Source: Panacagrimonas sp041603235 (GTDB lineage: Bacteria > Pseudomonadota > Gammaproteobacteria > Nevskiales > Nevskiaceae). Taken from it: a stretch of 64,000 nt of DNA. Positions within the stretch are counted from its first letter, which is position 1, and each line of letters starts with the position of its first letter. Made by a program: the position numbers and the translations under genes. The notes below the pieces were generated by a model. That model had not been told where the DNA came from, ran no database searches, and saw nothing but the letters and a program-made list of their open reading frames with translations. The stretch covers positions 310,001 through 374,000 of the forward strand of contig JBFIES010000002.1 of NCBI GenBank assembly GCA_041603235.1, written 5' to 3'. Of this stretch, positions 1 to 8,511 are shown piece after piece.

Positions 1-208
1 AGTCCTCTCTATCTGGCGCTTTTACTTGAATACTTTGCGAAATTTGCCTGTTTCATGTGACCGCTTCAAGGCGGCTGTGTCTTAATAATGTTCGTTTTAA
101 ATATTATTCAATAGAAAGTAACACAGCTGGGTCGAGGCTGCGCATGTAGGGCGAATGAACGCTTCGTACACGGGGAGGCGGGTCGCTGGCGGTTATGACC
201 TGTTCAGC
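1..208. other. Intergenic left edge, AT-rich
   Basis: No convincing gene is seen on either strand. The first 130 bases are clearly more AT-rich than the rest of the window. They contain a loose inverted repeat (AATAAT near 84-89, ATTATT near 103-108) and a short CCGC/GCGG repeat near 61-74. The stretch lies downstream of the leftward alpha-E gene, so it may be its 3' untranslated region or the promoter region of a gene beyond the edge. Confidence 0.5.
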
Positions 209-1138
209 TCATACCTTGAAATAGGCCTCAGCCAGCGCTTCATGAACCTGTCCAAGGCCGATCTGGATTTCATCAATGAATTCAGACAGGCCCTCTTCGA
301 CGAGATGGCTGATATCTGCGTCCTGGATCACGCTGCGGACACGCGACAAGGTGCGTTCAACCTGCCGGTTCTGTGGCAGATGCTGAGTCGTTGCGCTGAT
401 GGCCATCAGACAGGAATTCACGCTGCGGGGAAACTGTCTGTCCTGCAACAGGAACTTGAGCACTCCGGTGCGATTGACGCGCGTGCGGAAGTGGCGACGG
501 TACATCTGGTAGGCCGTCAGGGACTGCAAAACGCTCATCCACTGGATGTTGTAGAACGGCGCAAGATCTTGTCGCTGGCCAGTATCGATCAGCGAAGTCG
601 AGCGTACGTCGAGAATGCGCGTGGTCATGTCCGCCTGTTCGATGTTGGTGCCGATCTTCAGAAACTGAAAGCCAACATCGCGGCTCATATTAGTGAAGAT
701 GGTGCCATGCACCAGCACCGCGCCGTCGATGACGCGCTGTAAAAACTCCTGCCGCCGGGAACGCGAAACCACGAGTTCGCCTCGGCCCTGCACAAAGTAG
801 TGCAGGTCGTTGAGTTTTTCCCAGACCTCTCTTGGCAGGGAGTCGCGGACGGTGCGCAGAATCTCCCGAGCCTGCAGAAGCGACGACATGATCGAGCCGC
901 TGTATCGCTCGTCCATCATGAGAAATCTCAGAATATTGCTTTCAGAGAAATCTGAGTAATGTTCCTGATAGATCTCGTCCGCGCCTACGATCTGGATCAG
1001 GGGCTGCCAGCCGAACACCGTGTTTTTGGGCAGATCCAGCAGCAAGTTGGCATTGACGTTGATCAGTCGAGCGGTGTTCTCCGCGCGCTGTAGGTAGCGG
1101 CCAAACCAGTAAAGATCATCTGCGACTCGTGACAGCAT
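209..1138 (-). CDS. Alpha-E domain protein (DUF403)
   Basis: This 309-residue protein is almost entirely helical and matches the alpha-E (DUF403) family in length and in its N-terminal signature, which begins MLSRVADDLYWFGRYLQRAE and continues into NTARL. The family has no firmly established biochemical role. It is nearly always encoded next to a circularly permuted ATP-grasp enzyme and is thought to take part in making or modifying a peptide or amide. Here the start ATG overlaps the stop of the ATP-grasp gene (TAATG), so the two are translationally coupled. The transglutaminase-like gene that often follows is not in the 208 bases before the left edge. Confidence 0.88.
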   Translation of the reverse strand: MLSRVADDLYWFGRYLQRAENTARLINVNANLLLDLPKNTVFGWQPLIQIVGADEIYQEHYSDFSESNILRFLMMDERYSGSIMSSLLQAREILRTVRDSLPREVWEKLNDLHYFVQGRGELVVSRSRRQEFLQRVIDGAVLVHGTIFTNMSRDVGFQFLKIGTNIEQADMTTRILDVRSTSLIDTGQRQDLAPFYNIQWMSVLQSLTAYQMYRRHFRTRVNRTGVLKFLLQDRQFPRSVNSCLMAISATTQHLPQNRQVERTLSRVRSVIQDADISHLVEEGLSEFIDEIQIGLGQVHEALAEAYFKV

Positions 1139-2658
1139 TACTGTGCCCCCTCGCTGCCCTGTGACTGGCTTTGTGATTGCGTCGCCGCGGAATCCGATTC
1201 GGCATCGGCTTCTTCATCGACGACCCAGGTGTCTTTGGCGCCGCCACCCTGCGATGAATTGACCACCAAAGAGCCGCGCACCATGGCGACGCGCGTCAGC
1301 CCGCCTGTGGTGACGTAGGTGGACTCGCCGCTCGAAAGAATGAAGGGTCGCAGGTCGAGATGACGCGGCTCGACGGTGTCGTCCGGCATCAGGATGGGAG
1401 CGGTGGAAATGTCCAGCGTCGGCTGCGCCATGTAATTACGTGGATTGGCCTGGATCAGTTTGCGGAAAGAATCGCGCTCCTTCTTGGTGGCGCGCGGACC
1501 GATGAGCATTCCGTATCCGCCGGATTCATTGGCTGGCTTGACCACCAACTTGTCCAGGTTGTCGAGAACGTAGCCACGGTCCTTGTCATTCATGCACAGA
1601 TAGCTGGGTACGTTAGGCAGGATTGGGTCCTGATCCAGGTAGTACTTGATCATCTTTGGCACGTAGGAATAGACAACCTTGTCATCGGCGGCGCCGGCGC
1701 CCGGGGCGTTGGCAAGCGCCAGATTGCCCTTGAGCCAGGCGCGCATCAGCCCCTTGGTGCCCAGTACGGAGTCTTCCAGAAAGACTTCAGGGTCAAGGAA
1801 GAGATCATCGATGCGGCGATAGATGACATCCACGCGCTCCGGGCCGTAGATGGTGCGCATGTAGCAGCAGTCATCATCGGCCACGAACAGATCGGGGCCT
1901 TCAACCAGTTCGATGCCCATGCGCTGCGCCAGCCAGGCGTGCTCGAAATAGGCGCTGTTATAGATGCCGGGGGTCAGCAGGACGATGTTGGGTTGATCCA
2001 GCGGACGCGGTGACATAGCGGCCAGCATGTCGTAGAGCTGGGAGGGGTAGTCGTCGACCGGCAGAATCGTGTTGTTCTCAAATAATTCCGGGAAAGCGCG
2101 CTTCATGACCATGCGGTTTTCGATCATGTAGCTGACGCCCGAAGGGACGCGCAGATTGTCCTCGAGTACATACACCGTGCCGTCTTTGCCGCGCACGAGG
2201 TCGGATCCGCAAATGTGCGCCCAGACCTTATGAGGCGGCGACATGCCGACGCACTGCTTGCGGAAGTTGACGGACTCGGCGAGCAGTTCGGCCGGGAAGA
2301 TCTTGTCCTTGATGATCTTCTGGTCGTTGTAGATATCCTGTATGAAGTGATTGAGCGCGGCCGCTCGCTGCACCAGGCCGGCCTCGGTCTTTTGCCACTC
2401 TCTCAGGGCAATGACGCGAGGAATCAGGTCAAACGGCCAGGTCCGGTCTACATTCTTGCCTTCCGAATAAACGGTAAAGCTGATGCCCATGACCTTGGTC
2501 GCAAGTTCAGCAGCGAGCCTGCGCTCGACCAGTTCGGAGTCGGTGAGGTCGTCGAGGTAGTCCGCCAGACGCTGGGCAGCCGGACGGGCTTTCCCGGGCT
2601 CCTCGAACAACTCGTCAAAAAAATCCTCGCAGCGGTATTGTTGCCAATCAATGGCCAT
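1138..2658 (-). CDS. Circularly permuted ATP-grasp protein (DUF404/DUF407)
   Basis: This 506-residue protein belongs to the circularly permuted ATP-grasp type 2 family. Recognisable family blocks are VYVLEDNLRVPSGVSYMIEN in the first half, the nucleotide-binding VVKPANESGGYGMLIGP, and near the C-terminus VEPRHLDLRPFILSSG followed by GGLTRVA and NSSQGGGAKDTW. ATP-grasp enzymes join a carboxylate to an amine through an acyl-phosphate; the substrate of this family is unknown. The last 20 or so residues form a Ser/Gln-rich tail absent from many relatives. It is the first gene of a two-gene leftward operon with the alpha-E gene. No strong ribosome binding site precedes the ATG. Confidence 0.88.
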   Translation of the reverse strand: MAIDWQQYRCEDFFDELFEEPGKARPAAQRLADYLDDLTDSELVERRLAAELATKVMGISFTVYSEGKNVDRTWPFDLIPRVIALREWQKTEAGLVQRAAALNHFIQDIYNDQKIIKDKIFPAELLAESVNFRKQCVGMSPPHKVWAHICGSDLVRGKDGTVYVLEDNLRVPSGVSYMIENRMVMKRAFPELFENNTILPVDDYPSQLYDMLAAMSPRPLDQPNIVLLTPGIYNSAYFEHAWLAQRMGIELVEGPDLFVADDDCCYMRTIYGPERVDVIYRRIDDLFLDPEVFLEDSVLGTKGLMRAWLKGNLALANAPGAGAADDKVVYSYVPKMIKYYLDQDPILPNVPSYLCMNDKDRGYVLDNLDKLVVKPANESGGYGMLIGPRATKKERDSFRKLIQANPRNYMAQPTLDISTAPILMPDDTVEPRHLDLRPFILSSGESTYVTTGGLTRVAMVRGSLVVNSSQGGGAKDTWVVDEEADAESDSAATQSQSQSQGSEGAQ

Positions 2659-2832
2659 GTGTGAGGCTCGCGCTCTTTAGTGCAGGTGGCTTCAACGCTA
2701 ACGCATATCGCATTGCAAATCACAGGCCAGCTGAAATAAATCTCGCTCGACCTGTCCGCTCTTCATCCGGCCTGATCGTCGGCAGGGCAAGAACGTATCG
2801 GGTTAAACTTGGCAAACGCCATCGCACAGACC

Positions 2833-3552
2833 ATGTCCAAATCCAGTTCCGCTCTTGAAATCAAGGGCCGTATGCTCTCCCTGACCCGGATCCGCGTCCT
2901 GGATGCGGATCTGACGGCCATCGAGACCCAGCTGCAGTCGTTCGTGCGTTCGCTGGGCGAAGCGGCAGCGGGCCTCCCGGTCTTGCTCGACGCTGACAAG
3001 GCGCTGAATCTGGGCCCCATCCTTGCGCTCATGCGCAGCGTGGACATACAACCCCTTGCCGTTGCCGACGGTGCCCTTGCACAGGCAGGAAAATCGCTGG
3101 GCCTTGCGGTGATGCCTAATGACCTGGTGTCCGACATCAAGCTCCGGTCCGCCGCGCAGGCTCCGGCGCCAGCCGAACCCACACCGCCAGCAGCGCCAGC
3201 GCCTGGTCTGGTAGAACGAAAACCGGCTCGTGTGGTGAGCACGCCGATCCGTTCCGGCCAGCAGGTCTACGCTGAAGGGTCTGACCTGATTGTGATGACC
3301 ACCGTCAGCCCAGGTGCCGAGGTGATCGCAGATGGCTGCGTGCATGTGTACGGGACGCTGCGCGGACGCGCCATTGCGGGCGCACGGGGAGATAAATCTG
3401 CACGCGTTTTCTGCCGAACCATGGAGGCAGAATTGATCGCAGTAGCGGGAATTTACGCGGTTTCCGAGCAGGTCAGGGGGGCGCTGCGCGGCCAGCCTGT
3501 GCAGGCTTGGCTGGTGGAAGGCAAACTCAACATCGAGAAGCTGGATATTTAG
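2833..3552 (+). CDS. minC: Septum site-determining protein MinC
   Basis: MinC inhibits FtsZ polymerisation near the poles and is brought to the membrane by MinD. The 239-residue product has the N-terminal MinC domain (residues 1-100, with the family-like ALEIKGRMLSLTRI start), a Pro/Ala-rich linker near 115-135, and a glycine-rich C-terminal beta-helix from about 140 that includes GAEVIADGCVHVYGTLRGRA. I chose the ATG at 2833; a TTG at 2809 would add eight residues and neither site has a clear ribosome binding site. It is the first gene of minCDE and lies 150-170 bases from the divergent ATP-grasp gene, so a promoter should lie between them. Confidence 0.93.
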   Translation: MSKSSSALEIKGRMLSLTRIRVLDADLTAIETQLQSFVRSLGEAAAGLPVLLDADKALNLGPILALMRSVDIQPLAVADGALAQAGKSLGLAVMPNDLVSDIKLRSAAQAPAPAEPTPPAAPAPGLVERKPARVVSTPIRSGQQVYAEGSDLIVMTTVSPGAEVIADGCVHVYGTLRGRAIAGARGDKSARVFCRTMEAELIAVAGIYAVSEQVRGALRGQPVQAWLVEGKLNIEKLDI

Positions 3553-3607
3553 ACGTGCGCCGTGTGAAGTGACGCAGGGCGCAGAACATTTTCAAAGAGG
3601 GAATCAA

Positions 3608-4417
3608 TTGGCAAAGATCATCGTGGTGACATCGGGCAAGGGTGGTGTTGGCAAGACCACGACCAGCGCGTCCTTTGCAACGGGCCTTGCAACGCGCGGC
3701 AAAAAAACGGTGGTCATCGATTTTGACGTCGGCCTGCGCAATCTTGATCTGATCATGGGCTGCGAGCGGCGTGTTGTGTTCGACTTCGTCAACGTCATTC
3801 AGGGCGAGGCCAATCTGCGCCAGGCGCTAATCAAGGACAAGCAGATGGAGAATCTCTTCATCCTTGCCGCCAGCCAGACTCGCGACAAAGAGGCACTGAC
3901 CCAGGACGGCGTGGAACGGGTGCTCAATGAGCTGGCCAAGGAGTTCGACTACATCATCTGCGACTCGCCGGCGGGAATTGAGCGTGGCGCACACCTGGCG
4001 ATGTATTTCGCCGATGAGGCACTGGTGGTGACCAACCCGGAAGTCTCTTCGGTGCGAGATTCGGACCGCGTGCTCGGGCTGCTGTCCAGCAAGACGCGCA
4101 GGAGCGAGGGCGGTGATGCCAAGGTCAAGGAGCATCTCGTCCTTACGCGCTACAACCCGCAGCGCGTCGAGCAGGGAGAAATGCTGTCGGTGGATGACGT
4201 CAAGGACATCTTGGCTGTGCCGCTGCTGGGAGTCATCCCGGAATCGACGGCTGTCCTGACCTCATCTAATTCAGGTGCACCGGTGATCCTGGACCAGAGT
4301 AATCAGGCCGGACAGGCCTATGATGATCTGGTAGCACGGTTCCTTGGCGAAGACCGCCCGCATCGTTTCATGGATGTGCAGAAAAAGGGCTTGTTCGGCA
4401 AGCTTTTTGGAGGCTGA
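3608..4417 (+). CDS. minD: Septum site-determining protein MinD
   Basis: MinD is a membrane-associated ATPase that recruits MinC and oscillates under MinE control. The deviant Walker A motif SGKGGVGKTT lies at the N-terminus, and the C-terminus has the amphipathic membrane-targeting helix (KKGLFGKLFGG). The reading frame opens at a GTG at 3569, but family alignment (AKIIVVTSGKGG) and an AGAGGG ribosome binding site at 3596-3601 support a TTG start at 3608. That gives 269 residues, matching the usual 270. The stop at 4417 is one base before the minE ATG, consistent with translational coupling. Confidence 0.95.
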   Translation: MAKIIVVTSGKGGVGKTTTSASFATGLATRGKKTVVIDFDVGLRNLDLIMGCERRVVFDFVNVIQGEANLRQALIKDKQMENLFILAASQTRDKEALTQDGVERVLNELAKEFDYIICDSPAGIERGAHLAMYFADEALVVTNPEVSSVRDSDRVLGLLSSKTRRSEGGDAKVKEHLVLTRYNPQRVEQGEMLSVDDVKDILAVPLLGVIPESTAVLTSSNSGAPVILDQSNQAGQAYDDLVARFLGEDRPHRFMDVQKKGLFGKLFGG

Positions 4418-4418
4418 C

Positions 4419-4697
4419 ATGGACTGGTTAAAAATCTGGAACAGAAAAAAGCCACCCACTGCCAATACTGCGCGCGACCGGCTCATGATGGTTGTCGCCA
4501 TCCAGCGGGACGAGGATGGGCGTCGGAGCGGCCCCTCGGGAGCTGCCTCTTATCTTCCGGCTCTGCGTGAAGAATTGCTCTCAGTCGTGCGCAAATACGT
4601 TTCGGTGCCGGACTCGGCTGTGAACGTGAACGTTCAGCGTGACGCAGGACTCGAAGTGCTGGAAATGAATATCACGCTACCGGAACAGGCGGGCTGA
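4419..4697 (+). CDS. minE: Cell division topological specificity factor MinE
   Basis: MinE stimulates MinD ATPase activity and drives pole-to-pole oscillation, which confines MinCD inhibition to the poles. The 92-residue protein starts MDWLKIWNRKKPPTANTARD, contains the conserved RLMMVVAIQR anti-MinCD segment, and ends with the topological specificity domain (YLPALREELLSVVRKYV, then LEVLEMNITLPE). A short Gly/Ser-rich insert (about residues 33-43) is longer than in E. coli. A 7-bp hairpin without a T-run lies just downstream at 4707-4724, between minE and the convergent yihY-like gene. Confidence 0.95.
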   Translation: MDWLKIWNRKKPPTANTARDRLMMVVAIQRDEDGRRSGPSGAASYLPALREELLSVVRKYVSVPDSAVNVNVQRDAGLEVLEMNITLPEQAG

Positions 4698-4753
4698 ACC
4701 GGCGGTCGGCGCAATGCTGCGCCGCTGAAGTTCGCTGGACCTGTTCGCCGCCG

Positions 4754-6148
4754 CTATTTCGGCCCCTGTGCGCTGGCTTCTAGAAGCCACTCGCGCACTG
4801 ACAGATTGCCCACCTCGCGCATGAAGCGATCTTCCGCTGCATCGAGCAGGGCGAGGGTGCGCTGGCCCATGGGAAGGCGCTGACTCAGAGGCTCGTCGCT
4901 CGACCGAATGGCCTGCCACAGCTCGCTGACCTTGACTGACTGAAGGTCGCGCGCAGGAATAAGTTGTAGGCGATCCGGGCCTGATTCAACCAGAAAGCGG
5001 CGATCAATCAGCAGTTGCATGACTCTGGTGACCTGCTCGGTTTCGATCTGCAGCACCTCGGAGAACTCTTCCTCGGTCAGGCCCGGCTTTCCGTCCACAT
5101 AGCGCTGGCCGGCTGTGCCCATGATCATCAGGGCGATGTACTCGGACTGCCGGCCCGAGGGCAGCGGCGACTTGGGCTTGGGTTTCATGTGCATGGGATG
5201 CTGCACATAAAAGGCCAGCTGACAGCCGATGAGCAGGATGAGCCATCCCACATAGAGCCAGATCAGCAGGAAGATGATGATGGCAAAGCTGGAATAGATC
5301 GCGTTGTAGTTGGTGGCACCCGCGACGAACGAAGCAAAAGCAAGGCTCGCGGTCTGCCACATGATGCCAGCGGCAATTCCGCCAATTGCGGCAGCCCGCA
5401 GGCGCACCTTGGTGTTGGGCACGAAGATATACAGGAAGGTGAACATGCCCATGATCATCAGGTAGGGCACCAGCTTTGCGGCTCCGGTGATCAGGAAGCC
5501 CAGCGGAGCAATGCCGCCCACCTCGGCCATGACACTGCTCTTGAGCACGGCACCGGTGATGCCGAGCGCCGAGAACACCACGATCGGTCCGACCATCAAC
5601 ACGCTCAGATACTCACTGATGCGCTGCCCGATCGGCCGGATACGCTCAATCCGCCAAACGAAATTGAAGCTCGATTCCACTTTTTGGATCATCGAAACAG
5701 CGGTATAGAACAGCAATGCGACGCCTAGAGAGCCGAGGACGCCGACCTGGGTTTTTTCCACGAAGCCAATCAGCTTGTCGGTGATCTCTGCGCCCTGAGG
5801 CCCCAGCGGTGCCAGGAACTGATGCAAAGTCGGTTCAAGTTGATTCTGCACGCCCAATGCCTTGAGTACCGAAAAGCTCAGGGCCAGAAGCGGCACCAGA
5901 GACAACAGCGTCGTATAGACCAGACTCATCGCCCGCATTGAGAGCTGCCCCTCAAACAGGTCGCGTGCAAGCGCGAAGGCATATTGCGCAGACCGGATCA
6001 GGGTGGCCTGAAAACGCGGGAGGGCTTCGCGCTCTTGCCAGAGTCGCGTGCGGAGTTGGCTCAATCGGTCAGTGGGAAGCATGCGTCGAGTGTATGGAAA
6101 GTCGGGTCTTGTTGCCGCTTCGGCAGGCGGGGTGGTGGAGTGCTCCAT
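4754..6148 (-). CDS. YihY/virulence factor BrkB family membrane protein
   Basis: The product is an inner-membrane protein of the YihY/BrkB family, with about six hydrophobic segments in the first 300 residues and family motifs such as MSLVYTTLLSLVPLLALSFS and VGWLILLIGCQLAFYVQH. The C-terminal 120 residues look like a cytoplasmic winged-helix extension (LTEEEFSEVLQIETEQVTRV). The function of the family is not established; the old 'ribonuclease BN' name is wrong. I chose the ATG at 6148 (464 residues). The frame extends to a TTG at 6211, but that codon lies inside the phasin promoter and operator, which makes it a poor start. An ATG at 6082 is also possible. Confidence 0.85.
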   Translation of the reverse strand: MEHSTTPPAEAATRPDFPYTRRMLPTDRLSQLRTRLWQEREALPRFQATLIRSAQYAFALARDLFEGQLSMRAMSLVYTTLLSLVPLLALSFSVLKALGVQNQLEPTLHQFLAPLGPQGAEITDKLIGFVEKTQVGVLGSLGVALLFYTAVSMIQKVESSFNFVWRIERIRPIGQRISEYLSVLMVGPIVVFSALGITGAVLKSSVMAEVGGIAPLGFLITGAAKLVPYLMIMGMFTFLYIFVPNTKVRLRAAAIGGIAAGIMWQTASLAFASFVAGATNYNAIYSSFAIIIFLLIWLYVGWLILLIGCQLAFYVQHPMHMKPKPKSPLPSGRQSEYIALMIMGTAGQRYVDGKPGLTEEEFSEVLQIETEQVTRVMQLLIDRRFLVESGPDRLQLIPARDLQSVKVSELWQAIRSSDEPLSQRLPMGQRTLALLDAAEDRFMREVGNLSVREWLLEASAQGPK

Positions 6149-6204
6149 ATCAGGGCGCTTGGCAAACAAACCGACGAACGGTGTGCGTTTCGCCTGCCCC
6201 AATA

Positions 6205-6233
6205 TTGACAATGCTGCAGTGCAACATTAGGAT
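6205..6233 (+). promoter_or_regulatory. Predicted sigma-70 promoter of the phasin gene
   Basis: A perfect -35 box TTGACA (6205-6210) is followed after 17 bases by TAGGAT (6228-6233), a 4/6 match to the -10 consensus. The predicted transcript would start near 6240, about 80 bases before the phasin ATG. One copy of an operator-like repeat fills the spacer between the two boxes. Confidence 0.6.
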
Positions 6234-6260
6234 TTCGACATCACTTGCTGCATTGCAACA
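6212..6260. promoter_or_regulatory. Direct repeat pair, candidate PhaR-type operator
   Basis: TGCTGCAGTGCAACA at 6212-6226 recurs as TGCTGCATTGCAACA at 6246-6260, differing at one of 15 positions. The copies begin 34 bases apart, about three helical turns. Each has TGC/GCA dyad character, as described for binding sites of the polyhydroxyalkanoate regulator PhaR. The first lies between the -35 and -10 boxes and the second just after the predicted transcription start, the arrangement expected for repression. The identity of the regulator is inferred. Confidence 0.55.
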
Positions 6261-6320
6261 AATCAGGCGGTAGGTGAATTGAATCTTTTTCGTTTCATTT
6301 ACTTATTACAGGATTTCACA

Positions 6321-6806
6321 ATGAACGTAGATACCATCGTGAGCGATGTTAAGGGTGCTGTCGAACCGTACGTGGCCAAGAGCCAGGACGTGGTGACGCT
6401 TTCAGTCGAAACCGTGAAGCAGGCCAACAGTGTTGTGATAAGCGGCGTGCAGGATCTTTTCAAGACCAACGTGGGTGTCAGCAAGGAACTGTTCTCTGCT
6501 GCGCAGTCCAGCTTTGACAAGGCCCGTGCAGATGGCGTCAAGCAAGTTGCCTCCAAGCCGATTGAGTATGTTCCGGTTGGCAAGGAACTGTTTGTCGGTG
6601 CGTACAAGGATTCCTACGCCATCGTGACCAAGGCCGGCGAAGAGCTGGTGACCATCGTCCGCAAGGGCTTTGATGACGTTGTGGCGCATTTCAGCGGCTC
6701 CAAGACGGTGTCCGGCGAGATGAAGAAAGCCAAGAGCACCGTGAACAAGACGGCCACAAAGGCCAAGAAGACAGTTCGCAAGGCTGCCAAGAAAGCGACT
6801 GCTTAA
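6321..6806 (+). CDS. Phasin family protein with lysine-rich tail
   Basis: Phasins coat polyhydroxyalkanoate granules. The 161-residue product has a helical, Ala/Val/Lys-rich phasin domain (residues 1-110, including VVTLSVETVKQANSVVISGV) and a basic C-terminal tail of AKK/TKA repeats like those of histone-H1-like or PhaF-type phasins, which can also bind DNA. The ATG at 6321 is preceded by AGGA; an upstream in-frame start at 6279 would add 14 atypical residues. It is a single-gene unit with its own promoter, two operator-like repeats and a strong terminator. No PHA synthase gene is in the window. Confidence 0.85.
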   Translation: MNVDTIVSDVKGAVEPYVAKSQDVVTLSVETVKQANSVVISGVQDLFKTNVGVSKELFSAAQSSFDKARADGVKQVASKPIEYVPVGKELFVGAYKDSYAIVTKAGEELVTIVRKGFDDVVAHFSGSKTVSGEMKKAKSTVNKTATKAKKTVRKAAKKATA

Positions 6807-6841
6807 TCGGCAGGAACGAGCAGTCCCGCTCAGGCGGGGCT

Positions 6842-6873
6842 AAAAAGGCCGGAGCTTAGCTCCGGCCTTTTTT
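6842..6873 (+). terminator. Rho-independent terminator after the phasin gene
   Basis: A perfect 9-bp stem GGCCGGAGC / GCTCCGGCC with a TTA loop is flanked by five A's and six T's. It can also stop transcription from the leftward small gene that ends at 6880. Confidence 0.93.
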
Positions 6874-6879
6874 CGTTGT

Positions 6880-7191
6880 TTAGCTAGATTTCTTCGCACG
6901 CGTAGTTTTGCGAGGCGCGCGTTTGGTTCGAGAACTCTTCTTGGGTTCTGGTTCCGTCGCGGTGACCTCCGCATCAGCCACACGTGCCATGAATTTCTTC
7001 CAGGCCGGTGTTTTCTTGATGCTCTCGAAGTTGCCCTTTACAAAATCGCTGGGATTGAAGGTCTCGTTGACCTGTCCCACTTTTTCTCTGAGAAACTGTA
7101 CGACGTCGTCCTGCAGTCCTGCCACATCGGGGAGTCCAAGGAAGCGGCGCAGCTCCTCAGGTTTGACGTCGATTTCGATCTTGATCTGCAT
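6880..7191 (-). CDS. Small basic-tailed protein, DUF6489-like
   Basis: This 103-residue protein begins MQIKIEIDVKPEELRRFLGL, continues PDVAGLQDDVVQFL, and ends in a Lys/Arg-rich tail (about residues 80-103). The first half resembles the uncharacterised DUF6489 family; I make this match from memory of the N-terminal pattern and it needs a profile search. The basic tail and its position opposite a phasin with a similar tail suggest granule or DNA association, but that is inference. It converges on the phasin gene and the two share one terminator. Confidence 0.7.
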   Translation of the reverse strand: MQIKIEIDVKPEELRRFLGLPDVAGLQDDVVQFLREKVGQVNETFNPSDFVKGNFESIKKTPAWKKFMARVADAEVTATEPEPKKSSRTKRAPRKTTRAKKSS

Positions 7192-7328
7192 GCGATAGGC
7201 CTTGTCTGGAGGTCTGGCGAGCGTAGCCCATCGGACATTGGTGCGCGATATGTCGGTGCGTTTCAGTTGGCTAAAGTTTTCAGTTGCGCAAACGGGCCAG
7301 CGAGAATCAGGTACTCAACCTGATCTGC

Positions 7329-8219
7329 TCACACTCCCGACATCAGCAGGCTCTGGACCTGGCGGTAACGAGCAGATGTCTGCTCTGCCACCTCATCTGG
7401 CAACCAGGGGCCGGGCGGGCTCTTGTCCCATGTCTGGCCCTCAAGCCAGTCGCGCACGATCTGCTTGTCGAAGCTGGGCGGACTGATGCCGGGCCGCCAC
7501 GTCTCGGCCGCCCAGAAACGCGAAGAGTCGGGGGTCAGCACTTCGTCGATCAGATGGATGTTCCCGGCGTCGTCCAGGCCGAACTCGAACTTGGTGTCAG
7601 CCACAATAATGCCGCGCTTAATCGCGTACTCCGCAGCCTCCTGATAAATCTGCAGGCTCAACTCACGCAGCCGATTGGCCAGCGGCGCGCCGATATTCTG
7701 CGCCGCGGTCTCGAAACTGATGTTCTCGTCGTGGCTGCCAACCGGGGCCTTATCCGCCGGTGTAAAGATGGGTTCAGGCAGTTTGTCGGCCAGGCGCAGG
7801 CTTTCCGGGAGAGAGATGCCGCAGACGTTGCCTGAGCGCTGATAGTCCTTCCATCCTGATCCGATGAGATATCCGCGAACCACGCACTCCACCGGAATGG
7901 CCTTGAGCTTGCGGACAATCACGGCCCGGCCTGCCAATGCGGCAATTTCAGCCTCGTCCAGGTAGTCTGAAAGTGACATCTCCGGTGCCATCTGGTTGGG
8001 CACGAGCTGACCAAAGCGCTGCATCCAGAACTCGGTCAACTCCGTCAGCACTCGTCCTTTGCCGGGAATGGGTCGGGGCAGAATGACGTCGAAGGCCGAA
8101 AGGCGGTCCGTGGTCACAATCAATAGATGCTGTTCACCGGCTGCGTAGATATCGCGAACCTTCCCCCGGTGTACGAGAGGCAAGTTCTTCAAGTCGGACT
8201 GGTGCAGCGTATCGTTCAT
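7329..8219 (-). CDS. purC: Phosphoribosylaminoimidazole-succinocarboxamide synthase PurC
   Basis: PurC joins aspartate to CAIR to give SAICAR in purine synthesis. The 296-residue product begins MNDTLHQSDLKNLPLVHRGK and has the SAICAR synthetase signatures GKVRDIYAAG, TTDRLSAFDVILPRPIPGKG and, downstream, LTPDSSRFW. It is the longer form found in Xanthomonadales and yeast Ade1, with a C-terminal DWLEGQTWDKSPPGPWLP segment, rather than the 237-residue E. coli form. The ATG at 8219 is preferred over an upstream in-frame start at 8291 because the extra 24 residues are not family-like. It is divergent from purD. Confidence 0.95.
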   Translation of the reverse strand: MNDTLHQSDLKNLPLVHRGKVRDIYAAGEQHLLIVTTDRLSAFDVILPRPIPGKGRVLTELTEFWMQRFGQLVPNQMAPEMSLSDYLDEAEIAALAGRAVIVRKLKAIPVECVVRGYLIGSGWKDYQRSGNVCGISLPESLRLADKLPEPIFTPADKAPVGSHDENISFETAAQNIGAPLANRLRELSLQIYQEAAEYAIKRGIIVADTKFEFGLDDAGNIHLIDEVLTPDSSRFWAAETWRPGISPPSFDKQIVRDWLEGQTWDKSPPGPWLPDEVAEQTSARYRQVQSLLMSGV

Positions 8220-8511
8220 TTTCTGGCGCGACCGTGGTCGGTGAGGGGCGCACATGATAAACGGCTGGCCGCGTCGCGGTGCCGGACGCAATCTGGCAAG
8301 CAGCAGTCGGTACCAGCTGGACGCGAGGTGCGAGTGGCCGGCGTTGATCGCGGCCTCAACAGTGGCAAACTAGGCGACTCACGGCATCACGCTGTCCACC
8401 CTTTCCTCGGAAGACGCAACGCCCTGACTGAACGGGCGACCCGAATCCGGAGGGCCGTCAGCGCGGACAGCGAGCCCCGATCAACTCAATATTTCCTCAA
8501 TTCAAACTGTA
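8220..8511. other. Intergenic region between purC and purD
   Basis: This 292-base stretch separates the divergent purine genes and must hold both promoters. It is GC-rich apart from the last 40 bases before purD (CAATATTTCCTCAATTC). I see no convincing operator palindrome, no small gene with a good ribosome binding site and no riboswitch fold. Confidence 0.5.

Noticed and set aside
4707..4724. Hairpin after minE as a terminator
   Set aside because: The 7-bp stem CGGCGCA/TGCGCCG has no T-run, so I do not call it a terminator.
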